Shown: positions 45,501 to 58,231, numbered from the stretch's first letter. The stretch: DNA of 64,000 bases from Pachypanchax playfairii (GCA_006937955.1 SSNP01000029.1:3739065-3803064), one strand, 5' to 3'. Notes: generated from the sequence alone by a model not told the origin. A program made the numbers and translations.

Positions 45501-47540
45501 TTGCCCTCTTTGGTTCTCTCAAAAAACCTCCGATTTAATCTGTTTTTATTGGTTCTCTGCTTCTGTTTTTAAGATGATCCACTTTCTGGGATTTTTAGGG
45601 GGAAGAGAACCTTCTTTGTTTTTAAGCAAGAAAATGTCCTTTTAGGCTTTACTGGTGATTCAGCTAAGGTTAGTCTCTTTTATATCTTGGTTTGATGTTA
45701 TGACTTTCTACATTTAAGTAGAAAAATACCCTTTCAGTAAATGTATGACTTAAAATAGTAGCTGAAATAGAAGAAATAGTTATGCACTCATGAGGAAGTG
45801 CCGGGCTGTAGTAACCTTTATAAACATCAAATTATGAATTAGATGTGTGGATGACATTTTCGTAATTTTCAGCAGTCCACTGGACACTCTTGGAGTTTTA
45901 TGATTGTATGCCATGAACATCTTAAGTTTTCTATTAGTCATGACCTGCAGCAAATTCAGTTTTTAGGACATTTTTATAGAGGACAGGTCACTGGAGACGG
46001 ATTTCTTCAGAAAAGATGCAGACAAATGCTCTTTTCTTCATGGACACTCTCATATGCTTACAATTAAAGAAAAGGTCTTCCCATCAGTCAGCTTAGTCAC
46101 ATCATGAAAAACAAGCTGCTTAAGAATACAACCAACAAGAAACAACCCTCCTGCCATATCAGGCACCAGAATTTCAGAAAAAGGTCGAAACTGCATGACC
46201 TGTGGCACATTGATTCCTCTTCTATTTTCTCTTTGCATGTTGAATCTTGTCAGTGTTATTGGGATGTAAGTGTACAGATTCAATATTGTTGTAAAGGAGA
46301 GCAGGAGATAAAGTATTTAGTTTTATGATTTCACAATGTGTACCTGGGCCTATCACAATATTTCACTTAAATTATGAGGGTTAGAACATGTCCTCATTAG
46401 GTCCCATTTCTTTAAGCAGTTATATCTCCTTAGCCACATGATTCTGTGGATGATTAAGACAAAGTTGAAGTTGAAAAAAAAACAGCAACCAGATGTTATT
46501 TGTGTTGTTAGCAATAATTCAGATTGAATCTGATAAAGAAAACTGTTGTTTTCTCAGACTACTGATGAAAAAATATTTTTGTCCAGTATTCTTTGCATAA
46601 AGAAGTGACTCCTGTTTGAGAGAATGACAGTTTACGTGTGAGCTAAGGTGCACATTTTCATCCCTTCATTAAGTACCAGTTTTTGGTTAAAAAGGTTCCT
46701 ACAAAGAGAGAATCAGATCAATATTGTCTGTTACTCTATAACACGTCTTTATTCAGAATAAAAACTTTAGGGTTATGAAACTTTATAGCAGATGTGTTTC
46801 ACATCCAGAGGTCAACAGTCAGAACTTGTGACACAGAGCTTAATGTGATTGTTTTTCTGTCTTTTTTGTGTCTGCTGTGTTTGTGTCAGTTCATCTTTAG
46901 ATAGTGCAAGAGAACCTTCTGAACTTCATGGGTGTATTTTCACCAGCATCCAGTTAGCACTGTCTGTCTTGTGAACCTGAAGCTGAGAAGGAAAGTACAT
47001 GCAGATAATGCACAAAAACTGCAGCAAATAAAAAAAGTGATGTGCATGGGTTGGTGAATCTGGGCCTTTGTGTTGCATCTGAAAACACAAGGCTCAGTTT
47101 GACATGTTCTGACATTACAACTACTGGAAACAAGACGCAACTTCTTTTCTCTTCTTCTTTTCCCAACATGCAGTCTGACACTGAGATGATCTGTTGGAAA
47201 AGTTTGGAGCACTAAAGCTTTTTCTCACAGTTGATTTCTCTGTTGTTCTCTGTTTACTGCTAGTTCTTTATTTTAATTAATATATTTTATACTTTTCCTT
47301 CATTCTACAATTTTAGCCAATTATAAAAGGTTCTACAGTCATTTTTTCAGTTGCTGGTAAACTAGAATGAAGCTTAAAAAATCATGATAAATTGAAATAT
47401 AAAATAAAATAAACTGCCATTGTACAGGATACATAGCACAATACGGTCCCTGAACATTTAACTTCTCTTGAGATGCCCACATTCCCCCCCGACCTGAAGT
47501 AAAGGTATATTTGCTAAGGATCTATTTACAGAACACAATT
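45501..47540. other. No feature recognised
   Basis: Non-coding by eye. Frames at 46050-46328 and 46940-47212 do not resemble known proteins. Confidence 0.45.
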
Positions 47541-47548
47541 CAGTGTCT

Positions 47549-47601
47549 TTCCAAAAGTTTGGAAGGAGAAGGTGTGTCCAAACTTTTGGTCTGTACTGTA
47601 A
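47549..47601. mobile_element. Minimal Tc1 remnant: two terminal-repeat ends almost touching
   Basis: CCAAAAGTTTGGA and TCCAAACTTTTGG form perfect 13-bp arms around a 13-base centre, followed by TCTGTACTGTA, the end of a common fish Tc1 terminal repeat. The whole interior is gone. Confidence 0.6.
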
Positions 47602-47929
47602 TTCAGTTTGATGCTGTTTTATTTTCTAAGTATATAATTTAATCCTGCATGTCTCCACTTTGGTATGCTGTAAGTTTCTTCCCAATGATTTTCACCCCAA
47701 ACATATTTTTAACAACATAAATTTGTATAGTAAAAATGTCTCAGTCCTCATGCCAGATTGTTTTTATATAGTCTTTAATCTGTTTTTCAGTTCAATAGTA
47801 TTTTTAAAAAAACTATTTTGGAAAAATATTTAGAAGAATGACAACTGATAGTGGGTCATGCATTTTGGTGTGGACAAGTGTCAAGTTATGTGTTTATTTT
47901 TGTAAATGAATGTCCGTTCACGTGCTGAA

Positions 47930-48062
47930 TATATTGTATTGTGATAAGGGCAGGCGTAATAAGCTAAGGCTTTTTGCCTGCGTCTGGTCATGGATGGACT
48001 TGACATGTCTGATTTGATTTATTTAAATGTCTTAAATGATTTGTAAACTGACCAAACTGACC
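47930..48062 (+). mobile_element. Possible LINE 3' tail
   Basis: GGCGTAATAAGCTAAGGCTT followed by GCCTGCGTCTGG and TTTGATTTATTT resembles a LINE 3' UTR end I recall from fish. It is followed by the ATA repeat. Low certainty. Confidence 0.35.
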
Positions 48063-48065
48063 AAA

Positions 48066-48091
48066 TAATAATAATAATAATAATAATAAAA
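48066..48091. repeat. (AAT)n microsatellite
   Basis: About eight AAT units. Confidence 0.9.
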
Positions 48092-48099
48092 TAATTTTT

Positions 48100-49020
48100 A
48101 AAAAATCATAATTTGTACTCTGCTTTAACTAATGGACAACAAATGACATGACAACACTTTGGCATATGCCAGATTTCCTGTCTGTTTTGAATTAAACCCA
48201 TTTACAGTAGACTATCCATAGAATTAAATAGCTTTTTTTAAACATAAATCCCTTTGGACCTTTCAGTAGAGTTTTATTGCTATTACTGTCTGATAGTGAG
48301 AGGACATATTGTTCCATAGAAAACAATTTATGGAAATACCAGTTTACCCATCAGAGTACTGCTTCTATGTAACTGGAGAGACAAAGATTAATTTAACTGG
48401 ATGTCTGAGTGTGCAAGAAAAAGGGCGTCAGAGGAAAGTGAATACCAGACAAACCTTCTCACAATGGGCATCCAGACTCAAAGGACAAACTTTTTCTGTT
48501 CATCATCTATGTTTTACATTACAGAAACGGTTGTAAATTAAGCACGCAGTAAATTAACACAGAAATCTGTTTTTTCCAGAGCATACATCTTGTTATTCCC
48601 ATTTCTTCCTGCATGTCGGCTTGCCAGTCAATCAATTTTACAGCGTAGCAAAGAGTATTTACAGCTCATTAATGAGGCAACTGGGAATGGGAATGCTGGA
48701 AAGGAGTGCTCAAGGGACAAAGCAGACATTTGAAGGAGAACCAGAGTTATGGCATGACAAAATGTACATCTGAGACAGAATTTGTTGTGGTAAGAAAGGG
48801 GAAATCTGAAAGTGAGCAGAGCAAAGAAAAAAAGACAGCAAAGATGCTCGATTTTTACCTGAATCTGCAAAGAGAATGAAAATTTCAGACGACGCCCGTG
48901 ACCTTGTTGACCCTTGATATCACATACTGCCAGCCTTAACACAATGTTTGTGTTTGTTAACAGAATAACTCAAAGTTCTGAATGGAAATAGATGACCTTT
49001 TCAGGATAGGGTAGAAATGC
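48100..49020. other. Non-coding; candidate conserved element at about 48540-48930
   Basis: 48540-48930 is repeat-free in style, purine-rich on the plus strand and carries words such as CAGCTCATTAATGAGGCAAC near 48661. Conservation not tested. Confidence 0.3.
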
Positions 49021-49575
49021 TTAAAGAGGCCATTTCACAAAAATTTCATGACTTTGTGGTTATTTCTTAAGTATTAACCTGTAATATGAAACATTTTATA
49101 TCTTAAAAATGTCAGGAAACACAGATTAACAGAACTTTCAATCTCTCTGCGTCAAGATTTGGCTGGTTTTGGGCTGCAACTCATTAATATTCATTATGCG
49201 AATTTGCTAGCCTCTGATTGGCTTACAAACTAGCCTATGAGAACAAGGTATACTGTTTCCTGCCCCGCTGCGCACGGCAACAGCGCACCGTGCATCTACT
49301 GGTTGATACGTGTTTATGCTAACAGCTTTTAGCTAGCAGCATGCTAGGCGTGGTTTCAACTGCGGGAGCTGCCGAATACTAACGAACAAAGGAGTTGTGA
49401 TGAAACAGATACAGGCCGTTAGAACTCGGGTTTTATCGCCACCTGCGTAGTTTGAGAGATTAAAACTGAAAGAAAGTTGTTGACCTGTTTTCACACCCAC
49501 TATGAAGGTAAGAACACCTGTGGAGCTAAAATATTCAACAGAAACCTCAAAAATGAAATGGAATGGCCTCTTTAA
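49021..49575 (-). mobile_element. TTAA MITE family 1, copy G
   Basis: TTAA at 49021-49024 and 49572-49575, with edges AGAGGCCATTTC and GGCCTCT. It is slightly shortened and lies in the reverse orientation. Confidence 0.88.
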
Positions 49576-50810
49576 GGACCAAGCAATTAGATTTTGGGAA
49601 TGATCTGTTGAACTGCCATTGTGGGAATATCCTTTTTTAGGAATAACCATTGAACTAATGATGATATCAAATTCATTCTGAATGCCAAGGGCCTTTTTCA
49701 ATGGTCAATGGATCTATTAATATTGATTAAATAAATGTAGGTCTATTAGATTTACACGTAAATTGCATTTTGGAGGAAATGAGCTGCTTTAGCAGAGGTC
49801 TACACTCTGCAAATTCACTTTTCATCACATCAAATTACTTTTAACAGACTTGAAGAAAAGGGTTTGGTGTTTACATGTTTATTGGTAAAAAGGCTTTTGA
49901 TAGAAAATCAAGAGTTGGTTTGTTTTGTTTTGAAATCTGTGGAATGCATTCCCCCACATAACTCCTTTCAAATAGGCAGAATGTGCTTCATGAAGCACAT
50001 GGTGCATCTCAAAGCACCCAGTAGTCAGTAAAGAGTTTTCATCTAGCCTACCTTAAAAAAAGCCAAGGCTGTCAGTACTACTATGAATCTTCATTGATTT
50101 AAATACGTACTCTGTTTTAGACCAGGCCAGCAGCAGCAGGGATTAGGAACATGGACGTAGAGCTACTGGAGAGATGCATCTGGACACCTAATCATTTATT
50201 TCAAGGTAATTTGATTTACTAACAGTCCAGCATGCTGTATTGACTCTGTGGGTGGGGCGGAGGTAACAGGTGGGGCGGAGTAAACCGTTATAATTGAATT
50301 AATAATAATTGACAAGTGGGCGAGTTACCTGAGTGCATGAGCCCAGTGCATGATGAACGTCATCTATCAGCTTGATGATGACGGCAGCCTCGACTTTCTT
50401 AAACCTTCTGTTGGAAAGTCAGCTGTGCTGCAAATGCTTTAGATTTTCAGTCAAGTGCAAAGAATCTACTGCCAACATTTCAATGCCAAGCAATACATTA
50501 TTCATTAAATATCCCGTGTCCCTGCACCAACAGGACAGAAAAGACGCTCTGAGGACAACAAAAGATGTCCACCCATGATTATATAAGCTTGTAATATCCA
50601 TAATTTACAAGAGATGTATGTTTAAAAAATAGATTTTAAAATCTCATTGAGCCCTTCAGACAAAACTTAAAGTAAAATATTCAGCCGCCTCATTTTCTGT
50701 ATATGTCTGTGTATATTTGTAAATCAACATCAAAGTATGGCTAATTATTTAAAATAATATCATAGTTAAAAATAACCATAATGATTGCTTTTAACTGCTT
50801 CTCTGTGTTC
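49576..50810. other. No feature recognised
   Basis: Non-coding by eye. A short repeat of GGTGGGGCGGAG lies near 50252-50280. Confidence 0.45.
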
Positions 50811-50814
50811 ATTG

Positions 50815-51215
50815 GTCCATGTCATGCCACTCAGTCAACACTTGTTTGTCCTCGTCCTTGTCACCTGTGTATTGACCTAGTTTCCTGGTGATCTGGGCAC
50901 TATTTCAGCTGCTACTTTTCATGGTTCAAGTGCCAGATTGACATGTTCTCTAGCCTAGTCATGTTCTTTACCCCATGTTTATTAACCAAGTCATGTTCTC
51001 TAGTCACATCGTTTCTGGCCTGAGTTCCCTTACTGTTTTCTTGTGCCTTGTTCTTGTGTATTTTTGTTCTTTGACCTGAGTTCTGTTCCTGACCAAGAGT
51101 TTTTGCCTGATCTCTACTGGTACATCGTGTGTATTCTGGATTTTAACCTAGCCTGGTTTTCGGATTTGGATTCTGCTCACCTGTAAGTCTCAGTTTTCAT
51201 TTACCTAGACTGACG
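50815..51215 (+). mobile_element. Possible LTR-type repeat
   Basis: Repeated phrasing around TCATGTTCT (about 50958, 50990) and GACCTGAGTTCTGTTCCTGA resembles R/U5-type regions of fish LTR elements. No termini or duplication were fixed. Confidence 0.3.
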
Positions 51216-51219
51216 AAGA

Positions 51220-51745
51220 GGAGTTTTGGTTTCTTTGGAGAATGCAGATCGGTCCCTCTCCCCTCCCCTTCTCACTCCAAACACTGAAGCTGGAAGACAG
51301 ACTTTCCCAAGGTCAGAGACTTCCTGACAAAAACATCTGAGAGCGTTGCTCAGTGACGGTGTTTACATTCCTTAACACATTCACAAAAGCTGATTGCACT
51401 CACATCCTTAATGACCTCATCGTGTGCGCGTGGTATCTGTTCACCCCCTGCTAAGGAGTTTTTTTGTGCTTCCATCTAGCGCACCTCCCCTTGTGGGCAC
51501 TGGGTGTAAGGACCTTTTTTTTTAATCTCCTCGGACCCCAATGTAGTCTTATTCATCTTTCTTTTTTCTAACATGCTTATGTATGTATTTATGTATTCTC
51601 CTGTGTGACCGTGGCTTGACCTGAGTAAAGTGCGCCGGCCTCATGGGCCTGGCAGCCGGGAGAGTGACGGTCAAGCTGTTCTCTGTATCTCCATGTAATT
51701 TCCCCCCGTGGGACAATAAAGGCATATCAAACACATAAAAAAAAA
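51220..51745 (+). mobile_element. LINE 3' UTR-like repeat
   Basis: C-rich non-coding sequence ending CCGTGGGACAATAAAGGCAT, the 3' tail style of L2/Rex1-type LINEs. No coding portion remains. Confidence 0.5.
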
Positions 51746-52371
51746 GGTTGATTCATTAATACCAACATGATCCTCCTGCTGCAGCACGTTTCTGTAAGAC
51801 TCAATCAATACAATCAGTTATTTGATCAATAACTAACAGAGACAGAGAGATCATATGTTCAATAAGTCACATCTAATTGTTTTAATTCTTGTTCTGTTAG
51901 AGTAGCTGTGTTTATTTTGACGTCTCTGAGATGCTCATGTCTCGTAACTTTGTTGTTAAGTGACAAACACAAATTTGCATCATGTATTTTTCTTTTTGCT
52001 CTTTGTTTCGAAATAAAAATGTGATTTATAATAAGAACCTTTTCATCTTGCATGTAAAATAATTATATGTAAAAGAGTGAAAAGATAAGTAAAACTTCTC
52101 AGAACAATTTAATGAGACCAGCTGGATGAAGTTTCTTCTCCTTAACCTGATTAGACACGGCGTCTCCTTGGTGCAGCAGCAGCAGGAGAAACATCTTCTC
52201 CACCTCCTGCTGCCTGACATGTAACTTCAGGAACAAGTCCTGTAAGACTGAGACACGTTGGACCCTGTGACAATAATTACCTGCTGATCCATGTCCATAA
52301 TTGTACTATCACAGTCCACGAAATTCACTGTCAGGCACCGACTCACCAGTGTGTGTTAAGGTCTTGTGGCC
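51746..52371. other. No feature recognised
   Basis: Non-coding by eye. Confidence 0.5.
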
Positions 52372-53067
52372 TTAAAGCAGAACTAAGTAAGTTTTTTCAC
52401 CTCAATAAATGTTTTCTAGAGTCCCTGTGGGGGTAAACAGGGACTTGGTGGGGTGATTCGTGGGTCCCTCCCCTCCCTCCGGGGTCTGTGTCCTGAAAGC
52501 AGTACTTGCAACTTTCAGTGGATCGGACCCGACTAATCTCGCGAGAACAAACCTGCTTTACGGCACTCACACTCACGTACATAAATACAAGCATGAAGCC
52601 CTTGCCGTTGTTAGCAACGCCACCCTTACGCCGGGTTCACACTGCCTACGGAACGGCTTCGGTGCGGTTTTTCCGCAAGCTACCACTCACATCTGCTCCA
52701 GATAGGGAGTGCGACCAGCTCCGGTGCTGGGTGCGTAAAACGTCACCCGCGAGAACAGAAGTTCACGTGGGTTATCGTTTTGTCGGGACTTCACACGAGA
52801 ACAAGTCCATTATTTAGCAAATGTGTGAAAATGTGTTGTGCTGCAGGCTTTCGGGACCCTGTGTCACCGGGTGTGATGTAATGTTTACATTTCCTATTAG
52901 CGCGTGTGCTGTTTAAAAAGAAGAGTCAAGTTACAATTGTTTGTACACTCGTTTATTTTGAAAAAACACCGGATACCGGGGTCTGCGGGGAAACGTTACG
53001 ACAGTGAGCTTTCACAGGGGACCAGTAGGGGGAGAGCGAGAGCAAAACTTACTTAGTTCTGCTTTAA
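52372..53067. mobile_element. TTAA element, 696 bp, 24-bp perfect inverted termini
   Basis: The left end TTAAAGCAGAACTAAGTAAG (and four further bases) is repeated perfectly inverted at the right end (53044-53067), including TTAA at both edges. The interior is more GC- and CpG-rich and seems to contain another element beginning ACGCCGGGTTCACACTG near 52629. No transposase. Frames of 81 and 103 codons inside it are not recognised. Confidence 0.88.
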
Positions 53068-55477
53068 CCTTTAACTTGCATGTCAATATTTATCTCATCT
53101 GAACAGTAAAATTCTCCGAGGGTTCTTTTTACCTTGTTTAGTGTGATACTTTTGCACAAGTTTTAAACATAGTTACTACTTGACTCCTGGGACAGAACAG
53201 GTCTGACTCCAAATAACAAGATTGTAGAACAGACAATACAATTTTCTCAGAACAAATTTCTGTAAGAAAAAAACCCCAAAACAAACTCTGTGAAGGTTAA
53301 GTTTGCACCTTGAGTTCAGAGGGTTGTTTAAACCAGACCAGGTAGTTGCAGCAGAAAAAAATCTGCCAGTACAAGCTGGAAATATACAGATGAAACTTGA
53401 TTCAGCAAAACTATGATGACAATGTGTCAACGAAGGAAATACAATATGTTAGTTCTGAATCTTATATTATATAGTGCTTATGTTACACTTTAGAACAAGG
53501 TTAAAGTCTTCTGCTTTTCTCGGCATGTGTAGCTGTGACTAATAAAGTTAAGCAGCAGTTATCCACATCTGCTGCGAAGCAATACATTGAACTGAAATAA
53601 TGAACTTAAGTCATGAAAGGATCATCAGGGGAATCTTTATAAAGATTTTAATTTAGCACAAGCAGCACTTGGAGATAAAATGATTGAATAGGTGGAAAGA
53701 CATCCGGCCACACCTGAGATTTGCTGTAAACTAATCTAACCAGACAGTTATTTCACTCTTGTCACTGAACCCTATTCAGATCCAGCACTGCACGCCATTG
53801 AATTCTGTCTTCTGTAACATTAGACAAAGGCAGCAAAGTGCATTTAAATCAACAACATGATGGATCTGTTCATCTGAATGTGGGAGATGTCGATATAATT
53901 TATTTCTTCATGAAGGTGTCCTGTATAAAGGGGGAAAAGCATAAATGAAAAAAAAAAAATGAAGGCAGCTAATTTGAAAAACAAAGAATTTTCATCACAA
54001 GAGTTTCTTTTTAATCTATACATACAGAGGGATGCGTTTAGCTTGAAGGGTGCAGTAATGCACAATCAGTCCCCCAGGAATTTCCATTCAACGCTTGCTG
54101 CCTGCTCAGCATGTGCTGTTGTGACTGGCTCATCACATCCCATCACAGCCCATTTGCCTCTCAGTTAATCCAGTCCTACAAACCCCTTCAAGTCTTTACA
54201 CTCTCAGCATGGGAAAATAGATGCATTGGCTGAACATGTCAGCGGTGGCTGCTGGAACAGAGGCAATCTTCCAGAACATTAGTCAGCACTGCAGAAAAAG
54301 AAATTAGTATTCATTGTCTTGTAAATTTAAAAAAAATCTTTGAGTGCTCATAAAAAAATGTCTCCTCGTTGTCGCGGAGATTATGGAAAATGGAAAGAGT
54401 TTAAAGACTTGAGCCTGAGGGGAGATATATATTAGGCATCTGAATGGATTACTGTATTACTGTTCTTACGGATCACACCTCTGGGAAAATTCGGTGAAAT
54501 TCTGTCTGGATTTATGGCCACTAAGACCGGTTTTAATCACCACACCAAAGATTTGACTTTACATGGATTTTTTTTCCTGTCAAGAAAGAGTTGGATCTGC
54601 ATGTGATCATCATTTTAAACATGTCAGCTTACCTCTTTTGTGAACTAATTGCCTTTGGAACAGTTTACAATCGAATGGAAATGTCATCTTAAAGAGCACA
54701 CAAAATAACAACAAAAAAGTCATTATAGAATTAGGTTTGTATTGCTTTTTGCACACTACCAATACAAATTGCTTATGCATTTACAAAGAAAGAAAAACTA
54801 CGTACCCTGTGGCTATTAATAGATCTAAACACTCTAATTGCCAATGCCATTATATCTGCTCTGTTATAATGACACTAATGTTGTAGAAAATTGTTGGAAA
54901 GCCCATATTTCTTTGACATGGAGGACTTTATAGAGTTGAAGCTCATCTGATTGTTTGTTGCCCCCATCAACTGTTCATTTCATTTTGTTCGTATCCAAAG
55001 TGAGTCCACTGCTTTTGTCTCACCCCATTAGCTGCTTACTTCTCATATATTGCACTATTATTGGAACTCATACCTTATTGTTTGCTTTAGCACAGTCTTC
55101 AGCTGGAACTAGGGGCCAGTCTTTTATCGTTTCAGCTGATCAACCACAAGTTGTGAGCTAAACATTACAAAGGAAAACGAGCTGCAAGGAAAGAAGATGA
55201 AAAAAAAAAAGTGGCAAAATTGAAATTAATGTTGTGCGCCGGATATTTCCCGCACAAAAACACATACTACAGTCTTGCTGTGCCACTTGCATTCAATTTT
55301 CTGAACCAGTTAGTTTGAAAGCGTACAGATATTTCTTATAAACTATAGTTTACTTCTGCTTGTCTCTTTAGCTCATGTTTCTGTTAGCAGTAATCCAGAA
55401 AGTACCAATGACATTACAAGCCGCACTGAATTCTGGGAAAGTTTGAGCTACACCCACAAGTCTCCTTCAGAACTAGA
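53068..55477. other. Non-coding; candidate conserved element at about 53960-54560
   Basis: No repeat edges were seen in 2.4 kb, which is unusual here. 53960-54560 has mixed-composition, gene-desert-like sequence (for example CTCGTTGTCGCGGAGATTAT at 54365). No coding frame was recognised. Confidence 0.35.
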
Positions 55478-55700
55478 ATTTAATTTTATTGCCAAGTATC
55501 ATTTGCACAATACAAGGAACTTGTCGTGGGAAAAGGTGCAAAGTCACACCAAAGCACACCTAGGAAGCCATTCTGCAGCTCCATGGTTATGATGGGAATA
55601 AAAAAAACAACATATGAGAGTAAAGAGAAAAAAAATCCTTTTGCACAGTGTCCTTGTCAAGGGCACCATGTGAGCAGTAACACAATAATAAACTTAAACA
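55478..55700 (-). repeat. Dispersed repeat resembling an antisense LINE end
   Basis: AATTTTATTGCCAAGTATCA followed by TTTGCACAATACAAGGAACTTG resembles a common fish repeat (TTTATTGCCAAGT..ACAAGGAATTTG). Class uncertain. Confidence 0.4.
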
Positions 55701-56147
55701 AAACAAGTAACACCTTTAAAAGTGGGGGCATTTCATTGAATATTGACTTTTTTATTTAAAGCTTAAACAGTAGAGGTTAAAGGTGGACATGACTATATGT
55801 TTATAGTGCTGTCAAAGAATTTGCCCAACCGATTCTCTCTGGACTGGCACACCTACATGTCAGGTCATCAAATTATTAGAACTATAATCTGAGTAATTAC
55901 AAAAAGGCATTTTCAAGTCATTTACTTCTTTACAGAAACACCACGACTAAATAATGTTTTTCACATTTTAGAAAAATCAAGTGGCTCACGTGACGACATG
56001 AAAACAATTTTAAAGTCAAGAAATATGAGCAGACACGTGTTTTACATATATTATTTTACACGTTATTATAAAGTCCACACTGATGAGCAGACTGCAGGCG
56101 CCGAGTCTGCACGCAAGTCAACTGCACAGTCCCTGACGCTCTTCAAG
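55701..56147. other. No gene; left flank of the minisatellite
   Basis: 56040-56100 (ACACGTTATTATAAAGTCC and neighbours) recurs at 58970-59000 as the left edge of the second duplication unit. Confidence 0.5.
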
Positions 56148-56640
56148 AGACTGTCCTCTGTCCTCCCAATACCACATCCCGAGGCTGTCCTCTGTCCTCC
56201 CAATCCCACATCCAGAGGCTGTCCTCTGTCCTCCCAATCCCACATCCAGAGGCTGTCCTCTGTCCTCCCAATCCCACATCCAGAGGCTGTCCTCTGTCCT
56301 CCCAATACCACATCCCGAGGCTGTCCTCTGTCCTCCCAATCCCACATCCAGAGGCTGTCCTCTGTCCTCCCAATCCCACATCTAGAGGCTGTCCTCTGTC
56401 CTCCCAATCCCACATCCAGAGGCTGTCCTCTGTCCTCCCAATCCCACATCCAGAGGCTGTCCTCTGTCCTCCCAATCCCACATCCGAGGCTGTCCTCTGT
56501 CCTCCCAATCCCACATCCAGAGGCTGTCCTCTGTCCTCCCAATCCCACATCCAGAGGCTGTCCTCTGTCCTCCCAATCCCACATCCAGAGGCTGTCCTCC
56601 CAATCCCACATCCAGAGGCTGTCCTCCCAATCCCACATCA
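56148..56640. repeat. 34-bp minisatellite, about 15 units (VNTR, unit 1)
   Basis: The unit GAGGCTGTCCTCTGTCCTCC plus CAATCCCACATCCA repeats with variants: ATACCACATCCC in some units, a one- or two-base loss near 56487, and two short units at the end. Because 34 leaves a remainder of one when divided by three, each frame cycles through all phases. No phase contains a stop, which produces frames of 216 codons on both strands. Confidence 0.97.
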
Positions 56641-58230
56641 AACTGTGATAATATCCATTTGAGCATAGAACTCTCATAGAAGGTCCTCTATGAATCACCT
56701 TTGCACTGGCCCTCATGGTTGTTGTTCATGAGCGGTCCTTTACTATGCTGTGTAAAGTTAGAAACATCGAGGCTCCTTGAAGTTTCCCAAAACACTAAAA
56801 TACTTTGTGGCTAATTTTTAGCCCATCACCTAGTTTGCCTATAGTCATCTGCGCTGTTTGTGCTGACTCACCTGCTCCCAATGACGCTGCTAAGTAAACT
56901 GCCATATTGTAAAGCAGTGAGACAAAGGAGAAACCTGCCATAATAACGAATACAGTTTCTACCAGGACAAGATTAAAAAGATATGCATACCACTGTATAA
57001 ATCTGACAGGGACAGAAAGCCCCAGGTACTCACCCTGCTTAGTAGCTGTTGAGTTGCCCTTAAATTAGGATGTTGATATTGAGCTTCCCCAGATCTTTAT
57101 ACAGGATCTTTGCTAAATGTTGCCCTGTAGATGACTTAAAATCCATTTTGTCAGTCAGAGTTTCATGAATGACAACTGTTCCAAATCTGAGTGTCAGAAC
57201 TGACATATTGTGTCGTGTCAGATGGAACATACCAGCCTCTTTAACTTCCTTTACTACAGCTGCCTTCATGAGTCGACTCCATCCACAATTTTAGTAAATG
57301 TGTCTTCAGACAGCAGGGTGATTAAAGTGTCTCTGACCTTTACACCAGTTTCATGCTGGTGTTGACATGCTGCTGAAGACAAATGTCATATTTGCTTGAT
57401 ACTAACTCTGGGACGTTGTCACACTGAACAGCAATTTCTTCTATATTATAAAATATATATATATCTACGTATAAATATATTACCTCTACAGTTAGAGACA
57501 CATTTATCAGTAAGTGTTTGATATCATTAATATACTCCATAAGCTGATAGATGTTTACTTGATGTTTTAACATCTGCCCAAGCCTTTTTATGTTTCTTGA
57601 TTTTTTTGGTGAATGTTTTCATGCCTTCATTTATAAGAGCTATAACTAGCAAATAGAGTAAATGCCTTTTATTCTGAGACCGTTATTATTATTTTATTTT
57701 TTTGACAGGAGGTGGTTCTTGTCCACAGAATATTAGTCAATTACAGCTGGTTCCACTTCACTGTAGTAAAATTTTAATTGAGAACAACTTTGGTTATTGT
57801 GAATGATGGGAACAACTTCCATTTACATTGTGTATCTAAGAACAAGCAAAGTTATCAACATTTATTTTCACACGTCCATCAACATTTCTATGAGTCATCT
57901 TCTGCACCTGCAGTACAAAAATTCCACCTGGCTCCATTTATACACAACCTTAATTTTCATCCACACAGGTAACGAGTCTATGTGGCATCCTGTAGCCTTG
58001 TGGATGCGCCTGGCCGAACCACAATAGGAAAGACTCGACCACCAGTTAGTCCCCCTGAGCTTCGAGGGAGGGTCCCGCTTTCCCTAATTTGGGTGAGGCT
58101 GTCTTTTTGCCTTCGTCATTCCTCATCAATGTTCCTAAACTGCTTTAGTCTGGCCCTTCACGAGAATCAGTTCCTCAAAATCTAAGAAAAGATGGAGTGC
58201 TGTCTTCAGGATGGTAGTGACTCTTTGACT
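56641..58230. repeat. Tandem duplication, unit 1
   Basis: It is nearly identical to 59199-60891; the two differ by eye mainly at about 56863 (GTGCTG against GTTTTG) and by a Tc1 fragment present only in unit 2. It contains the minisatellite's right flank, a dead hAT transposase and a non-coding stretch to 58230, where one N joins it to a transposon. Confidence 0.93.
56890..57460 (-). pseudogene. hAT-type (DUF4371/ZMYM-like) transposase remnant, unit 1
   Basis: Read on the minus strand and across frames it gives SSKYDICLQQHVNTSM, then DTLITLLSEDTFTKIVDGVD, then MKAAVVKEVKEAGMF (57269 inward), SSTGQHLAKILYKDLGKLNI, GNSTATKQGEYLGLSV and NLVLVETVFVIMAGFSFVSL. This is the same order as in fish hAT-like transposases with a DUF4371 domain (KYDxCLxEH, SLVTLLS, MKAAIVKEVKEAGMFSVQ, STGQ, GNATDGASNM, HVLNLVL). 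The first catalytic Asp region (VQxDTTQD) is deleted and stops are present, so it cannot work. I judge family membership from remembered motifs. Confidence 0.65.
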
Positions 58231-58231
58231 N
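58231..58231. other. Single-N assembly join
   Basis: One N links duplication unit 1 to the middle of a DD36E transposon; no TA target or terminal repeat is present here. Confidence 0.95.

Noticed and set aside
56066..56716. Open frames of 216 codons on both strands
   Set aside because: They are the translated 34-bp minisatellite and its flanks; residues repeat with the unit and no start context or homology supports a gene.
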